Source: Triplophysa rosa | Lineage: Eukaryota; Chordata; Actinopteri; Cypriniformes; Nemacheilidae | Length of the DNA: 64,000 bases | Assembly: GCF_024868665.1 (NCBI RefSeq) | Contig: NC_079914.1 | Location: 611,096-675,095, forward strand | Direction of reading: 5' to 3' | Part shown: piece by piece, positions 24,375 through 64,000 of the stretch | Layout: each line of letters begins with the position of its first letter | Numbering within the stretch: the stretch's first letter is position 1 | Notes under the pieces: generated by a model | What the model was told of the DNA's origin: nothing | Databases searched by the model: none | Seen by the model: only the letters and a program-made list of their open reading frames with translations | Made by a program: the position numbers and the translations under genes

Positions 24375-26858
24375 TTATTCGTAACAGAAAACAGTATGTA
24401 ACCTGCCCAAAGAATTTTCTATACCTCCATCCTGCAATTCTACCTCCACCATCGGCTCCGATATAATCAATACAGAATCTACCTCTGAATTCGGATCTTC
24501 ATCTCTCATATGGAGGGGTAACCCTGGATCATTAGTGGAACTACAGACAGGACGCAACTCACACCGATGTATCCTTTTAACTGCACCAGTACCATCAACT
24601 GGACATATAGAATACACTGGACCGTCTGTGCCCTGAACAATTCTGTAGAGAGTAGAGTCCCACACATCCTGAATCTTATTTCTACCTCTGACCTTGTGGG
24701 ACCTTCGATAAACTAACTGACCTTCTTGCAAGGAGTCATGATACACCTTTTCATTATTTGATCGGGCCCGTTGCTCTGCCACAGCTTTCAACCGGACTCT
24801 AGCACCCCTGAATATTTGCTCCAAGTTCTCTCTATGTTGCAATATCCAGGGTTCTCCACTAGGCTCAAGGTGATCTTGCCCCAAAATAAAGTCAATCGGT
24901 AACTGAGGTTCCTCTCCAAACATAAGAACATATGGAGAATAACCTGTAGATTGATGTTCTGTAGTATTATATGCAAACACCACTTGCGAAAGAAACCCTG
25001 GCCAGTGATACTTCTTTTCAGCAGGAAGTGTTCGCAATAAATCATGCATCGTTCTGTTGAATCTCTCGCATTGGCCATTACCTTGGGGCCTGTACGGTGT
25101 TGTCCGAGTTTTAACAATGCCATATAGCTTACACAATTCCTGGATAATTCTACTCTCAAAACATCGACCCTGATCTGAATGGATTTGCCTTGGCAAACCA
25201 AACAAATGAAACCAATGCTCGACCAACACCCGTGCCACAGTCTGTGCTGTCTGGTCTTTTGTGGGTATTGCTTGAGTAAACTTTGAAAAGACAACGGTCA
25301 TGACCAACACATTCTCAGTTCCATTAGATGATGGTTCCAATAATGTGAAGTCAATGGCCAAAATGTCCAATGGTCTCTCTGCTCTAAGGTGACCCATCAC
25401 ACTTCGAACTTTTGGTCGAACTTCCTTAGCTAAAGTGCAGCGCTGACATCGCTTGCACCAATTTTCAATAAACTTATACATCCCGGGCCAGTAACAGAGT
25501 GTTCTGACTAAACTAGCAATCCGCTCCACTCCCTGATGTCCATGATCATCATGTAGTCCACTCAACACTTCTTCCCTTAGGCACTGAGGTAACACCACCT
25601 GACGAAACTCCTTATATCCATCTTGAGCTTGAAACCTTCTATACAAGATGCCATCTACCTCCATTAGCCTTCGCCACTGACAAACTAACTCGGTCACTCC
25701 AGAAGACTCAAGACTTCTCTCCCTTTGTGTTGGGGGCTTCTGACGATGCCAGTACACCAAAAAACGACCAATAACCGGATCTGCTTTCTGCAACTCCCCA
25801 AGACTGATCTTAGACTGAAGGGGAAGAGCAGAAATAGTTTCAACAGTTATAGACTCGTGGTTGGTAGCACATTGCCTTACTGCTTCTGGAATGGATGTGG
25901 TCACAGAAATCTCACTCATCGAAGCTGTATACTGTCTGGACAATGCATGCGCATTGCCATTGGATCGACCAGGCTTATACTTCACTTCCAAATCAAAGTC
26001 TGCAAGCTGTCCAACCCAGCGTTGCTCCAATGCGCCAAGTTTAGCAGTCTGATAATGGTTTAGGGGATTATTATCAGTGTAAACAATACATTTATGCCCA
26101 AGCAAATAATCTCTAAACTTGTCAGCTACAGCCCACTTCAAAGCTAAAAATTCTAACTTCATCGAACTATAGTTCTGCTTATTACACTCGGATGGACGTA
26201 GACCTCGGCTTGCAAAAGCAATAGGTCTAAGCTTGCCCTGATGGTCTTGTGACAAAACTGCTCCCAGTCCTTGATGGCTTGCATCCACTTCCAAAACGAA
26301 CGGTCTACTAAAATCTGCATAAGCCAGGATGGGAGCACTCGTCAATAACTCTTTCAAAGTTTGAAAAGCATACTCACAATCCTCAGTCCAGTTGTTCTTT
26401 AAACACATCTTAGATGACTTGGCCTTTCGATTACGGGCAACTTCTGCCACCAGCCGATTCAAGGGCCCCGCAACACTAGAGAAACCCTTAATAAAACGCC
26501 GGTAATAACTGGCAAATCCTAGAAATGACCGGAGCTCTTGAACATTCTCCGGGCGTCTCCAGTTTACTACAGTTGCCACCTTATCAGGATCAGTTCCTAC
26601 ACCTAAAGCAGAGACAACGTGACCCAAATAATGAACTTCAGAACCAAAAAAACAGCACTTACTAAGTTTAATCTTAAGATTTTGTTGTCGCAAATGACTC
26701 AAGACTAATTCCAAGCGTTGCAGATGTTGATCTATAGAGGAAGAAAAAATAATCACATCGTCCAAGTATAACAAGAAGGATTGAAAACTCTGATCACCAA
26801 AAATCCTCTCCATCAATCGCTGAAAAGTACTTGGTGCATTACACAATCCAAATGGCAT
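24375..26858 (-). CDS. Gypsy-like pol: RT (partial), RNase H, integrase
   Basis: 827 codons from the first Met, with the same frame open upstream to about 26950. RT: MPFGLCNAPSTFQRLMERIF and the catalytic YLDDVIIFS (about residues 31-40). RNase H: LEVDASHQGLGAVLS (about 190) and VYTDNN (about 258). Integrase: an H-H-C-C finger (HGHQGV ... CKRCQRC), then DFT, SDQG and QCERFNR supplying D, D and E. C-terminal tail with RRSHKVRGRNK. The upstream junction reads TKASGYNQ where an active RT has D-L-x-SGY, so the first catalytic Asp and the N-terminal fingers are lost. The last 7 or so codons are flanking DNA read through the LTR stub. Confidence 0.9.
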   Translation of the reverse strand: MPFGLCNAPSTFQRLMERIFGDQSFQSFLLYLDDVIIFSSSIDQHLQRLELVLSHLRQQNLKIKLSKCCFFGSEVHYLGHVVSALGVGTDPDKVATVVNWRRPENVQELRSFLGFASYYRRFIKGFSSVAGPLNRLVAEVARNRKAKSSKMCLKNNWTEDCEYAFQTLKELLTSAPILAYADFSRPFVLEVDASHQGLGAVLSQDHQGKLRPIAFASRGLRPSECNKQNYSSMKLEFLALKWAVADKFRDYLLGHKCIVYTDNNPLNHYQTAKLGALEQRWVGQLADFDLEVKYKPGRSNGNAHALSRQYTASMSEISVTTSIPEAVRQCATNHESITVETISALPLQSKISLGELQKADPVIGRFLVYWHRQKPPTQRERSLESSGVTELVCQWRRLMEVDGILYRRFQAQDGYKEFRQVVLPQCLREEVLSGLHDDHGHQGVERIASLVRTLCYWPGMYKFIENWCKRCQRCTLAKEVRPKVRSVMGHLRAERPLDILAIDFTLLEPSSNGTENVLVMTVVFSKFTQAIPTKDQTAQTVARVLVEHWFHLFGLPRQIHSDQGRCFESRIIQELCKLYGIVKTRTTPYRPQGNGQCERFNRTMHDLLRTLPAEKKYHWPGFLSQVVFAYNTTEHQSTGYSPYVLMFGEEPQLPIDFILGQDHLEPSGEPWILQHRENLEQIFRGARVRLKAVAEQRARSNNEKVYHDSLQEGQLVYRRSHKVRGRNKIQDVWDSTLYRIVQGTDGPVYSICPVDGTGAVKRIHRCELRPVCSSTNDPGLPLHMRDEDPNSEVDSVLIISEPMVEVELQDGGIENSLGRLHTVFCYE

Positions 26859-27255
26859 TCTATTGAATTCAAACAGACCAAAAGGAGTACAAAATGCTGT
26901 TTTAGACTTATCTCCTTCAGCTACCGGAACTTGATTATAGCCGCTGGCCTTGGTATTGTGAAGGAATCACTTCAACCCTAACCAGTGTTCCCAATCTAGT
27001 TTTTGACTGCAGACTTACAGAAACAGTACTAACATTCACCACAGGAACCAGGACCAAACCCTGAGTAAGCTGAAGCAAAGCAGGAGAAATAAAAATCCCT
27101 GAGGGCAACCCATTATTTCCTGATTCCTGTGGTTCCAATAATGCAACTATAATAACCAAAACCCTTTGGACAAAGGGCTGGTACTAACCTTAATGTGCCT
27201 GCCGGGATCTGCACTGGATGATCAGACTGCACTCGTGCATGACCCAAAAAGCCGG

Positions 27256-27801
27256 CTATGTGGGCATTCTCGGCTCTCTGACAACCAATAAGGCGTCCTT
27301 CCATCCTGGCTCGGCTTGTCTAACTGCGGATGCTGAAAACAATGCTGCCCCATGATGTTCAAACAACTCGCTATAACATTGGCCAATAACGTTGATTCCC
27401 AACAAGCCTGGGGTGCGCACCCTCCCTTGATGTAAGGCAGTCTCAACTGGATCTTTGACTACCAAAATACCTCTTTTTGAAATGGTTTGTCCCAACACGA
27501 ACATATCAGTCTCAAAATATCCAACGTATGGAATTTCTAAACCATTTGCAGCTTTCAACTGAAGCCAACTACACTCTTTAAGGACTTCTTCACCTAATGA
27601 TTTAAAATGGCTGTGAAAGAATGATTCCGTTATCGTGGTTACCATTGAACCAGTGTCCAAAAGACAAGGGACGGTGATTCTACCCATCTGAACAGTTACT
27701 GTAGGACACTGGCCAACCAACCGTTGCAAAACGGAAGGACACACAGGGGGTGATGACTTTGACTCTGAGCCATTACTACCCTTTTCTGTTGTCTGGCTCA
27801 T
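27256..27801 (-). CDS. Retroviral-type aspartic protease region
   Basis: A 181-codon ORF. VTVQMGRITVPCLLDTGSMV contains the catalytic D-T-G-S of pepsin-like retroelement proteases, which work as dimers to cut the polyprotein. The following flap region ends ILVVKDP. The frame ends before RT. It is separated from the frame of the RT fragment by more stops. Confidence 0.8.
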   Translation of the reverse strand: MSQTTEKGSNGSESKSSPPVCPSVLQRLVGQCPTVTVQMGRITVPCLLDTGSMVTTITESFFHSHFKSLGEEVLKECSWLQLKAANGLEIPYVGYFETDMFVLGQTISKRGILVVKDPVETALHQGRVRTPGLLGINVIGQCYSELFEHHGAALFSASAVRQAEPGWKDALLVVREPRMPT

Positions 27802-27899
27802 GACAACAGAGGGTACTAGTTTAAAGGTTCCTCAGCAGAGACTTCACCAACATTAACTGTTGGTGGTCTAAAACTAACATCACTAGGCCAAGGTTGTCG

Positions 27900-27941
27900 A
27901 CAGTATCTTGCAATGTGCCCCAGCTTATTACAGCGCAAGCA
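27900..27941 (-). pseudogene. CCHC zinc knuckle cut off from gag by a frameshift
   Basis: Minus-strand reading CLRCNKLGHIARYC gives exact C-x2-C-x4-H-x4-C spacing. It sits only a few bases past the gag stop, in a different frame, so the mature gag would lack its nucleic-acid-binding finger unless frames shift. Confidence 0.85.
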
Positions 27942-27944
27942 TCT

Positions 27945-28871
27945 TCAAGTATTAACTCTAGGAGAAACAGGGGAGATATTATCAGAACTAGGCTTGAGTT
28001 CATCAAGACACTTAGTAATAGCATCTATCTGTTTTTGCTGACTTTTAAGCATATCTTTAATTTCATTCAGTTCAATGGGCTCCCCAAACCCATTTATTTT
28101 TCTGTCAAACTGAACTACTCTACCTTGAGTTTTATTACACCATGACTGTGGCACTGGCATCACGGTCACTACTTCTTCCTCCACCCACCTAATTGCTTCG
28201 CCCCTTACATCTAATAAGGAGCAAGGAGGCTTTTGCCTCACCAATCGTTTAAGTTCACGTCGTAGAGTTACATCTCTAACATGCTCTACGAATTGATCTC
28301 GAAGCACCCGATCAGCGTTAGGAACACTGCCAGGGTTAATACTCACGACTGCCTCAATTAATGACATTAGGGAAAGGGAAAATTCCATTAGAGACTCCCC
28401 CTCCTGTTGTTTCCTCTCAAAAAAATTCTGTTGTAACTGCACAAAAGTCTGTTTACCATGATACATATTCTTTAAAATATCAAACACTTGTTCTGGTCTT
28501 TCCCTCTCGGGGGCAGAACGGAGTTTTATCTCCATCCTTGCTTCCCCTCCTAAATGATCTAGTAAAAACAATACTTGCTCCCTATCTGACCAACCTCTAC
28601 CCTCAATACACATAGTGGCTTCCTCAATCCACTCCTCCAAAGTCAGAGATGATGAATCCGAATGTCCATGAAAACGTGGGCACTTTCTCTCTCTAGGAAC
28701 ATACAGCACCCTGTTAAAAGACATTGGAGTGGTGTTAGGATTAGTTGAAGATGGATTTAAAACATGTCCACTAGATGGTGAAGCTTGACTTCTGAGCTGA
28801 TCATTCAGTGTTTGCAAACTACGCAGCTGCTCACGCACTTCCATTAATTCTTGCTGCAAATCTTCAGACAT
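27945..28871 (-). CDS. Gag-like protein of the Gypsy-like element
   Basis: A 308-codon ORF. It has an N-terminal coiled-coil-like start (LQQELMEVREQLRSLQTLND), then a capsid-type region with CPRFHG, LTLEEWIEEA, LLDHLGGEAR, EQVFDILKNMYHG and FVEHVRD..LRRELKRLVR. This layout is typical of fish Ty3/Gypsy gag. It stops after SPRVNT, just before the zinc knuckle, which lies in another frame. The protein would package element RNA in cytoplasmic particles. Confidence 0.8.
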   Translation of the reverse strand: MSEDLQQELMEVREQLRSLQTLNDQLRSQASPSSGHVLNPSSTNPNTTPMSFNRVLYVPRERKCPRFHGHSDSSSLTLEEWIEEATMCIEGRGWSDREQVLFLLDHLGGEARMEIKLRSAPERERPEQVFDILKNMYHGKQTFVQLQQNFFERKQQEGESLMEFSLSLMSLIEAVVSINPGSVPNADRVLRDQFVEHVRDVTLRRELKRLVRQKPPCSLLDVRGEAIRWVEEEVVTVMPVPQSWCNKTQGRVVQFDRKINGFGEPIELNEIKDMLKSQQKQIDAITKCLDELKPSSDNISPVSPRVNT

Positions 28872-29089
28872 ACTGAACGAGAGTTCAAAGAGAAGTCAGG
28901 ATGACTCAGCAGGGGAAGAGGCGTCTAGGGAGATCAAGCCAGCTGCCTTCTCGCACGACTATTGCTACTAATACATTTACCTATTACGTACCAACAATAT
29001 GTGGTGAACCCAAATACGAGGGGAAAAAAAAGCAAAACAAATCAACACTACAGTGGCCAAACAAAAGAGACCCTGCCGACTACGCCAAA

Positions 29090-30338
29090 TGTAACCTGCC
29101 CACTAGGGGGCAGACTAATAAATAAGCACAAACTGCAGTGAAGACTTTCTTGCTCTTACAACTAGTTTTATTACAATCACAACTTATCAGATTTCACATA
29201 GAATTAAAAGTATTAGAAAAGACATACGACCATAAACCTCATATATAAAGAAATAGGAATCATACACATGACAAACCACAGGGCTCCCGCCGAGCACAAC
29301 TGTAAGTGGTAAGAGCATACAAACAATGACTGCAATTCACCCCATGCCAGCACAGCAACCACAGCACTCAATATTAGATACAAAATCACAAGAAAGCCCC
29401 CTTCACCGCACCAGTGCCAGTCACACCCACGGAGGAACCCTGCAGCTGCCAAGGAGTCAGAAAATAAAATAACTAAACAAAGAAACAGAAGTCAATCAAA
29501 AAAATCACAGAGACGACAATAATAATCATAATATTAATAATGAAAATAGCAAAAAGAACCCTCAAAATAATGATACAACTCTAATGCCAATAGAGTTCTG
29601 TATCCAAAATAAACAAGGTAATGCACCACCAAAATAAATACAAATATAGTAGCAATAGTCGTGCTAGACCTGTAAAACAAATACTAAAGAAATTAATACC
29701 TTAAATCAAGACAAACATTAATTCAAGAAGTCCTCTAATTTAATAAAATACCTTTAACACTCTGGATCTAAGGAAGTGAAATTAAAACCAACCGGTTGTT
29801 TCTTCTTTAAAAGAGACCTACAAAACAAACTTTTATGAAAACACTAATATGTTTAATATGTTTGAATATGTTTAAAACTTGGTAATACTCGTTACCTCTA
29901 ACAAACATTTGCTCTCACATCCTCCATAATCTCTGAGGACTGCGTCGCCAAGCCAATCATCATTAAAACACACGGGTCTCTAAAACAATACAATAAAATC
30001 CATACATTAAGATACCTTATATTCACAATCTATAAAGTGAAAAACAGCTACCTGATACTCACACACGCTTGTTTGCAAACTCAAATAAGCTGAGCGTTAT
30101 CGTACAGACAGACACCGTGGAGCGCAGATTTCCTGCTACTAGCGCATGTTACACTACTAGATATAGCCCGTACAGAAACCGTCAAACACAACTCACGCAC
30201 GTGTTTGCAGAGTCGATGAATGAATGAAAAGAGCACGCTACACCACCATGAGTCTTTATAGTGCGTGCCGACGTAACCATTATGCTACTACACAGCCTCA
30301 TGGGAAATGTAGTATTGCACTCGTATCACCCCGTTACA
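29090..30338 (-). repeat. 5' LTR of the Gypsy-like element
   Basis: About 1.25 kb, from TGTAACC on the + strand to CGTTACA, giving TG...CA on the minus strand. There is no second full LTR in the window. AT-rich, with no coding signal. Confidence 0.75.
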
Positions 30339-30712
30339 AGTATTTACCTATAATGCAGTTTTGCACAAGTCAGAAACTCCACCCAAACTGAAACTGAGAT
30401 ATCAGCCCATATAAGTTAAATTATATGAGAGAATGCGGCGTCATACGTCTAAATGCAGATTAAAGGTTGAAAATTACTTTAATCAAAATAATCATTACAA
30501 AAATAAAAAAAAATAATAAGCTTGATTGCTTAGCAACCTTAAACTGTATTATTTATCTGCCCCATGCCGTGGAGGAGCGCGTTTCTCCGCAGCCGGTCTC
30601 AACAGACTGAAAACGGACATTCACCCAAGCATTTAGATATGATTGATTTTACTTGACAAAGCATACGAAACAAAGATATGACCATGACTCACTCGAGTAT
30701 GCATGTTCTCCA

Positions 30713-32798
30713 TTTTACATTTTGCACAGAATTAAATTACATTTTAGCATTAACAGAAATGTCCGTAAAATAAAAGAAAATGTACTGGTAATTTTCTGCC
30801 AGTACTTTATCTGTTTTAACGGGATTTTTTTTACAGTGTATGTAATTACGTTTAATTAGGCCTACTATTCAGAGCAATGGGATCAGTAGGCTTACCACCA
30901 TCTTTGTGCAAACCAACTTTTTAAAATAGTTTTGCCTGTAGCTTGTAAGTAGCATCCCCGCATCTCATTTTGCCATGTTCTCGCCAGGCTAGGCTGCATG
31001 GTTGGGTCGCCGGGCCTGAATCCTGCACTTATTTCTATGTGCTGAATAATATTTTTTTCCATTTCAAAAGGAAACGTGGCTGTTTATTGTAAGTTTCTTT
31101 GCAGTTCCACGCACGATAACGTCAGTCTCTTCTCGGAGGTAAATGGCAAGGCATTTGGCATTGACTTGGGCTGTGTTATATTTTAGTTAATAAATTCATG
31201 CTTGTTACATTACAATCATTGCGCAACATTATTGCGTCTCCTTATAGTCAATCAATTTTTGTAATATGGAAACTAAAATCACATGGGCTACTGATAAGAG
31301 ACATGCATAGACTAAAAGGCCCCTGTAAGTCGCTTTGGATAAAAGTGTCTGCTAAATGCGTAAATGTAAAATCTATTACTGTTTGTTCGTCCTGTTTATA
31401 GCACGAAAGTCCACTGATGTGTGAGTTCAGCAGCAAAAATCAAGTGCAGATACGGTTTATAAAAAGATCTCTCATTACAGACTTTCTTTTCATACTGACC
31501 ACGCATTAAGTACTGAAATATAAATCTAAAAACGACCAAGCGATACAGATAAACAGAACAAGACCAACAACGTAAAAGTTTACTGATGGTTCGAGCGGGT
31601 CTCGTACCAGCGTTTGACGCTGTCAGCGATTGCGAGTCAATCACACTAACCAGCAGACTACCACTCACAGTGCTCAGCCTCTGCTTAAAGGGAATGCAGT
31701 TTACTTATTACTCTGGCTGACCTCGCTTATACCAGGAGTGATTTCTTGTGTTGGAAATTAGCTAATACAATATTTCAACCGATTGCTTTTTTGCTTTTCA
31801 CGTAGGCAATACGCGCTATATGTAATAAGGATACATTACAATGGGATTGGTTGGCGTTTATACAATTGCTGACCACGTTGTGTAACTTTACATTTCCAAA
31901 GAGAAGTCGCTTCTTCGGAAAGCAAGCAATGATTTGTTTAATGTTAGCAAAGGTAACACTGCGCACATAATAAAATCCTGTAAAATGATCAGTGGTAAAT
32001 TGCTCTTGTCTGTCTCAGTTCATAAGTGATTGGGTGAGAACAGTTCAAATTTACTGGCTGCGGAAATCAGCGGGAGGGGCTCATTATACAACACACAAAA
32101 CGCCGTAAATAACGCGCGCTCTGTGTAACCAAAACGGCGTTTTTTACGCCGTTATATGGACGTTATGGACTTCGTGGACATTGCTCGGTGGCTTTGGTCG
32201 GGGTCACTGAGTGCAGCTATGACACATCAGAGGAGATCTGGCCCTCCCGGCTGAGCCTGGTTTCTCCCGAGGTTTTTTTTTCTCCATTTATTCATCATTG
32301 GAGTTTGGGTTCCTCGCCACAGCAGTGCAGTGTTGGCATGCTCACCGGGAGACTGCATTTATTTATTCATTTATTTATTAGATATTATTTATTAGAATGA
32401 TCTTGCTTGGTCTATAAACACCATGCACTGTGCTGTGTTTTACCTTTCTGTGTTTTTCTTATTTGCTCCTGTAAAGCTGCTTTGGAACAATGCACATTGT
32501 GAAAAGCGCTATATAAATAAAATTGAATTGAATTGAATATGGCAAGACAGCGGCGCAAAAGGCGGCGCTTTTCAAGCGCCTTAGAACGCTGTTAAATACG
32601 GCGTTATGGACGACTTTTCGCACGTTTTTTACGGCGTTTGGAATCGCGACGCCGTATTTTGCGGCGCAAATACTGTTTAAAACGCCGTCAAAAACGGCGT
32701 TCGGATATAAACGCGTTTAATCTATGCCGTAATTCTGACACCGGCTTTGGCTTGCCATACGCGTGAAGGTTTCAAACGAGCTCTCGGGTTCCCGAGAA
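30713..32798 (-). repeat. Right arm of the foldback-like structure
   Basis: Reverse complement of the left arm, about 1.7 kb once the retroposon at 32160-32536 is removed. It lacks the Tc1 (empty site at about 30840) and the 2-kb GCGC-flanked element (empty site at about 31963). Confidence 0.8.
32160..32536 (+). mobile_element. Retroposon (SINE-like), TSD ATATGG
   Basis: 377 bp inserted in the right arm, flanked by ATATGG at 32154-32159 and 32537-32542. The 3' end TGAAAAGCGCTATATAAATA with (AATTG)n is the tail of a common fish retroposon. The region GGAGTTTGGGTTCCTCGCCA belongs to the same family. There is no convincing tRNA-like head, so the class is uncertain. Confidence 0.75.
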
Positions 32799-33246
32799 GT
32801 CTCATGCAGTTTGCAAAGTATATAATAATAAGCTATTGAAATCATTTAAATGTGCAATTATTTAATAAGAGATCACTTGTGTAATATATGCATTAGACAT
32901 AAACACTGACTTTACTAGTGTGGCTTATGTTTATATTTTGCCAGCACAGTTCTCATGCAAAATAGTTAGTTATTAAGATAAATTAAAAACACATGCAGAA
33001 ATCCACAAGAAACATTTATGAATATACTGACAGAAAAAAAACAGAACGGTACGTTTTTGAGATGTTTATTGCACATATCTTTTGATAATTTTATAATATT
33101 TCTTGCTATAATACAATATATAACACGTACATCATGCATTTGACTGATGATCCGGGAAGTGGTCATGTAACGTTAAAGACTCGGACTCGAAGACTCCGGT
33201 ACAGGCTGCAGGTTTGCCTGCGGAGCTACCATTTGACAAAAGAACG

Positions 33247-33425
33247 AAAGGTCTCGGACCCGATGACTCGAGAGACGAACTAATCATTTCTCTTTCCGGT
33301 ATAAGGACTCGGACCCGATGACTCGAGAGACAAACAAATCATTTCTCTTTCTGGTATAAAAAAACGAAAGGACTCGGACCCGATGACTTGACAGACGAAC
33401 TTCATTACTGTTTCTGGTACAATGT
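33247..33425 (+). repeat. Three tandem copies of a 56-64 bp unit
   Basis: Units start near 33247, 33303 and 33367, each with CTCGGACCCGATGACT and a TTTCT.GTATAA-type end. They resemble subterminal arrays of hAT elements. Confidence 0.75.
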
Positions 33426-34020
33426 TGCACATGCGCGGTCAACACAAAGTGAACGAATCACTCGCTGAGACACTCGTTACTCCCGAGTCATTTAAAGATT
33501 CGTTCAAAAAGAACGAATCGTTCATGAACGACCCATCACTAACCCACATGCGAGTCTAAACGAGCCTTGAAAAACAGGCTGTGCGCACGCATGTTTACAT
33601 GTTTACTTGCAGCTTTGAGTGTACTGATGGCTGTGATGTTCTTGCCCACATCACGGGCAACAGAAGGTCTGCTTGGAATTGGCGAGACGTGAGACTGTCA
33701 ATCATATGAAAAACCGGCCGATTCCGGTCTCTGGCCGGTCAATCGGTGCACCTCTAATTTGAATAGGGTTGTCGTTTTGCATGTCTTCTGAACAAAAGTT
33801 GCTAAATGGGTCAGAAACGTCGCTAAAACTAGTGAAAGAGTTGCTAACTAAGACACATTTGGCCGGATAAATTAGGAATGAATGGGAAACACAGTGTCGC
33901 TGTATTTGTGGTGGGGAGGATTTTTGGTGTGGCAGGACACAACGCCAAAATGAATATAGTGGAAACACTGGACTAGTCTTAAACCCTGTAGGGGAAACCG
34001 CCCCTTAGTGTATTTAGTCT

Positions 34021-34112
34021 ATACATGTCTTGTCAATATGTGTGTTGCCTGGGATTGAACCCATGATCTTTGTGTTGCTATTGCAAGGCTCTACAAACTG
34101 AGCTACAGGATA
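34021..34112 (-). mobile_element. tRNA-SINE head fragment
   Basis: On the minus strand it reads CTGTAGCTCAGTTTGTAGAG (A box) and later GGGTTCAATCCC (B box), like the SINE at 10991 but without its tail. Not a functional tRNA gene. Confidence 0.65.
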
Positions 34113-34361
34113 TAACTTGGCTGATACATATAGATGAAATCCAATGATACAAATATACAGTCAACTCCAACTCAACCTTGTGAATGTGACTACTTCTGTG
34201 AAGTAAAACACCGTAAGAAAGAGCTGAAATTATTCAACACATTCAATCCTGAGTGTCAATGCTACAGTCAAACCATACAGACAGAAATATCATAACATCC
34301 ATTGATTTGCTGTGATCAGACAGTATAATGAATTATGGAGATGTTTTTTTCATGTGTCCAG

Positions 34362-63461
<29,100 letters not shown>

Positions 63462-64000
63462 GTAAGAAACTTTCTGTTCAGGAAGAAATACTGCAGTATA
63501 CTTTCATATTCACTGTATCATGTTATAGTGTAGTTATGACCAGGACAGCAAACACAGGGGCATTAAATAAGAGAGCAAACAAGGAATAATTGCGTGGGGC
63601 ATGAAACAGTGACGGGATGAGTAATGAGCAAACGAGGAGCGGGACCATGTGCGTTCTGCAGGACTGTCAACCCTAAACTACTGTTAAAAGAACAAGCACT
63701 TATTTCATGAATAGATGACTAGTGTCACGTTTATTTTATTCTCCTCCATAGAAGTTCCTTAGATGGAAACCGCTTTACATGGCTCAAGGTGGCAACAAAC
63801 TGAGAACATAAAACATTTCTGTTTATGTTTGATATCAGCAAGAAACAAATGTATTTAATTGTGTTACTTTAAGCTGTTTCCTTGCAATGGATTTATGTGA
63901 AACGTTTAACTTTATTTGTAGAATAAGAGCTCATTATTTTGACAGCAACTAGTTATTACAAGATATGTTTGACAGAATTTTGGGTTCCACTGGTCGTTAT
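63462..64000. other. pacs2 intron following exon 17
   Basis: No coding signal up to the window end. The next PACS exon (expected to continue VVKVG or similar) was not found. Confidence 0.5.

Larger units (their letters stand above)
24397..30338 (-). mobile_element. Ty3/Gypsy-like LTR retrotransposon lacking nearly all of its 3' LTR
   Basis: In minus-strand order: 5' LTR (30338-29090), a putative primer-binding segment just inside it (TGGCGTAGTCGGCAGGGTC at about 29085-29067), gag, CCHC knuckle, protease, RT/RNase H/integrase. PR-RT-RH-IN order is the Ty3/Gypsy type. AGTA flanks both ends (24393-24396 and 30339-30342). At the 3' end only about 12-13 bp of LTR (TGTAACCTGCCC on the + strand) remain, fused straight to the end of pol. 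Gag is frameshifted and the start of RT is deleted, so the element is dead. Confidence 0.88.

Noticed and set aside
29213..29452. 79-codon ORF on the minus strand
   Set aside because: Lies inside the Gypsy-like 5' LTR with no recognisable domain.

Overview
This is vertebrate, almost certainly teleost and most likely cyprinid, genomic DNA. The evidence is GT-AG introns around one conserved vertebrate gene and a dense layer of fish-type repeats: DIRS-like and Ty3/Gypsy-like retroelements, Tc1/mariner, hAT and Harbinger-like elements, a 5S-rRNA-derived SINE, tRNA-SINEs, and a short inverted-repeat element of a type I associate with carp-like fishes. There are no bacterial-style operons, rRNA genes, CRISPR arrays or intact tRNA genes.

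The only host gene I can support is a pacs2-like gene (phosphofurin acidic cluster sorting protein) on the + strand. Seventeen consecutive coding exons run from 34362 to 63461. All have AG/GT borders and compatible phases, and together they give 1788 nt (596 codons) with no in-frame stop. The window enters the gene inside the furin/cargo-binding region and leaves it inside the C-terminal region. I found neither the first exons nor the last ones here.

Layout. 1-4000: degraded DIRS-type retrotransposon (gag-like, RT and tyrosine recombinase remnants). 4000-16900: AT-rich DNA with MITEs, a hAT element with a BED-finger exon remnant (8759-10105, exact 8-bp target duplication), a solo LTR (10463-10971), a tRNA-SINE, and a Harbinger-like element with a hAT nested in it (11193-13531). 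16934-33756: one hAT element split by about 15 kb of later insertions. These include a foldback-like pair of roughly 1.7-1.8 kb inverted arms, a Tc1, a 2-kb unclassified element, a solo LTR, a 6-kb Gypsy element lacking nearly all of its 3' LTR, and a retroposon. 34362-63461: pacs2 exons. Intron 3 holds a second nested stack, a hAT (35850-41227) containing a full LTR element, a solo LTR and another hAT. Intron 14 holds a 5S-SINE and a LINE fragment. Intron 15 holds a MITE and a solo LTR. Intron 16 (9.7 kb) holds a mariner remnant, the 3' half of a second DIRS copy with its inverted-repeat terminus, a solo LTR, a MITE and a tRNA-SINE.

The strongest signals beyond plain annotation are exact target-site duplications that let the nested insertions be ordered in time, a filled-site/empty-site pair for the Tc1 in the two inverted arms, and the terminal inverted/direct repeat architecture of the second DIRS copy. 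I see no coherent new multi-gene system. What is unusual is structural.
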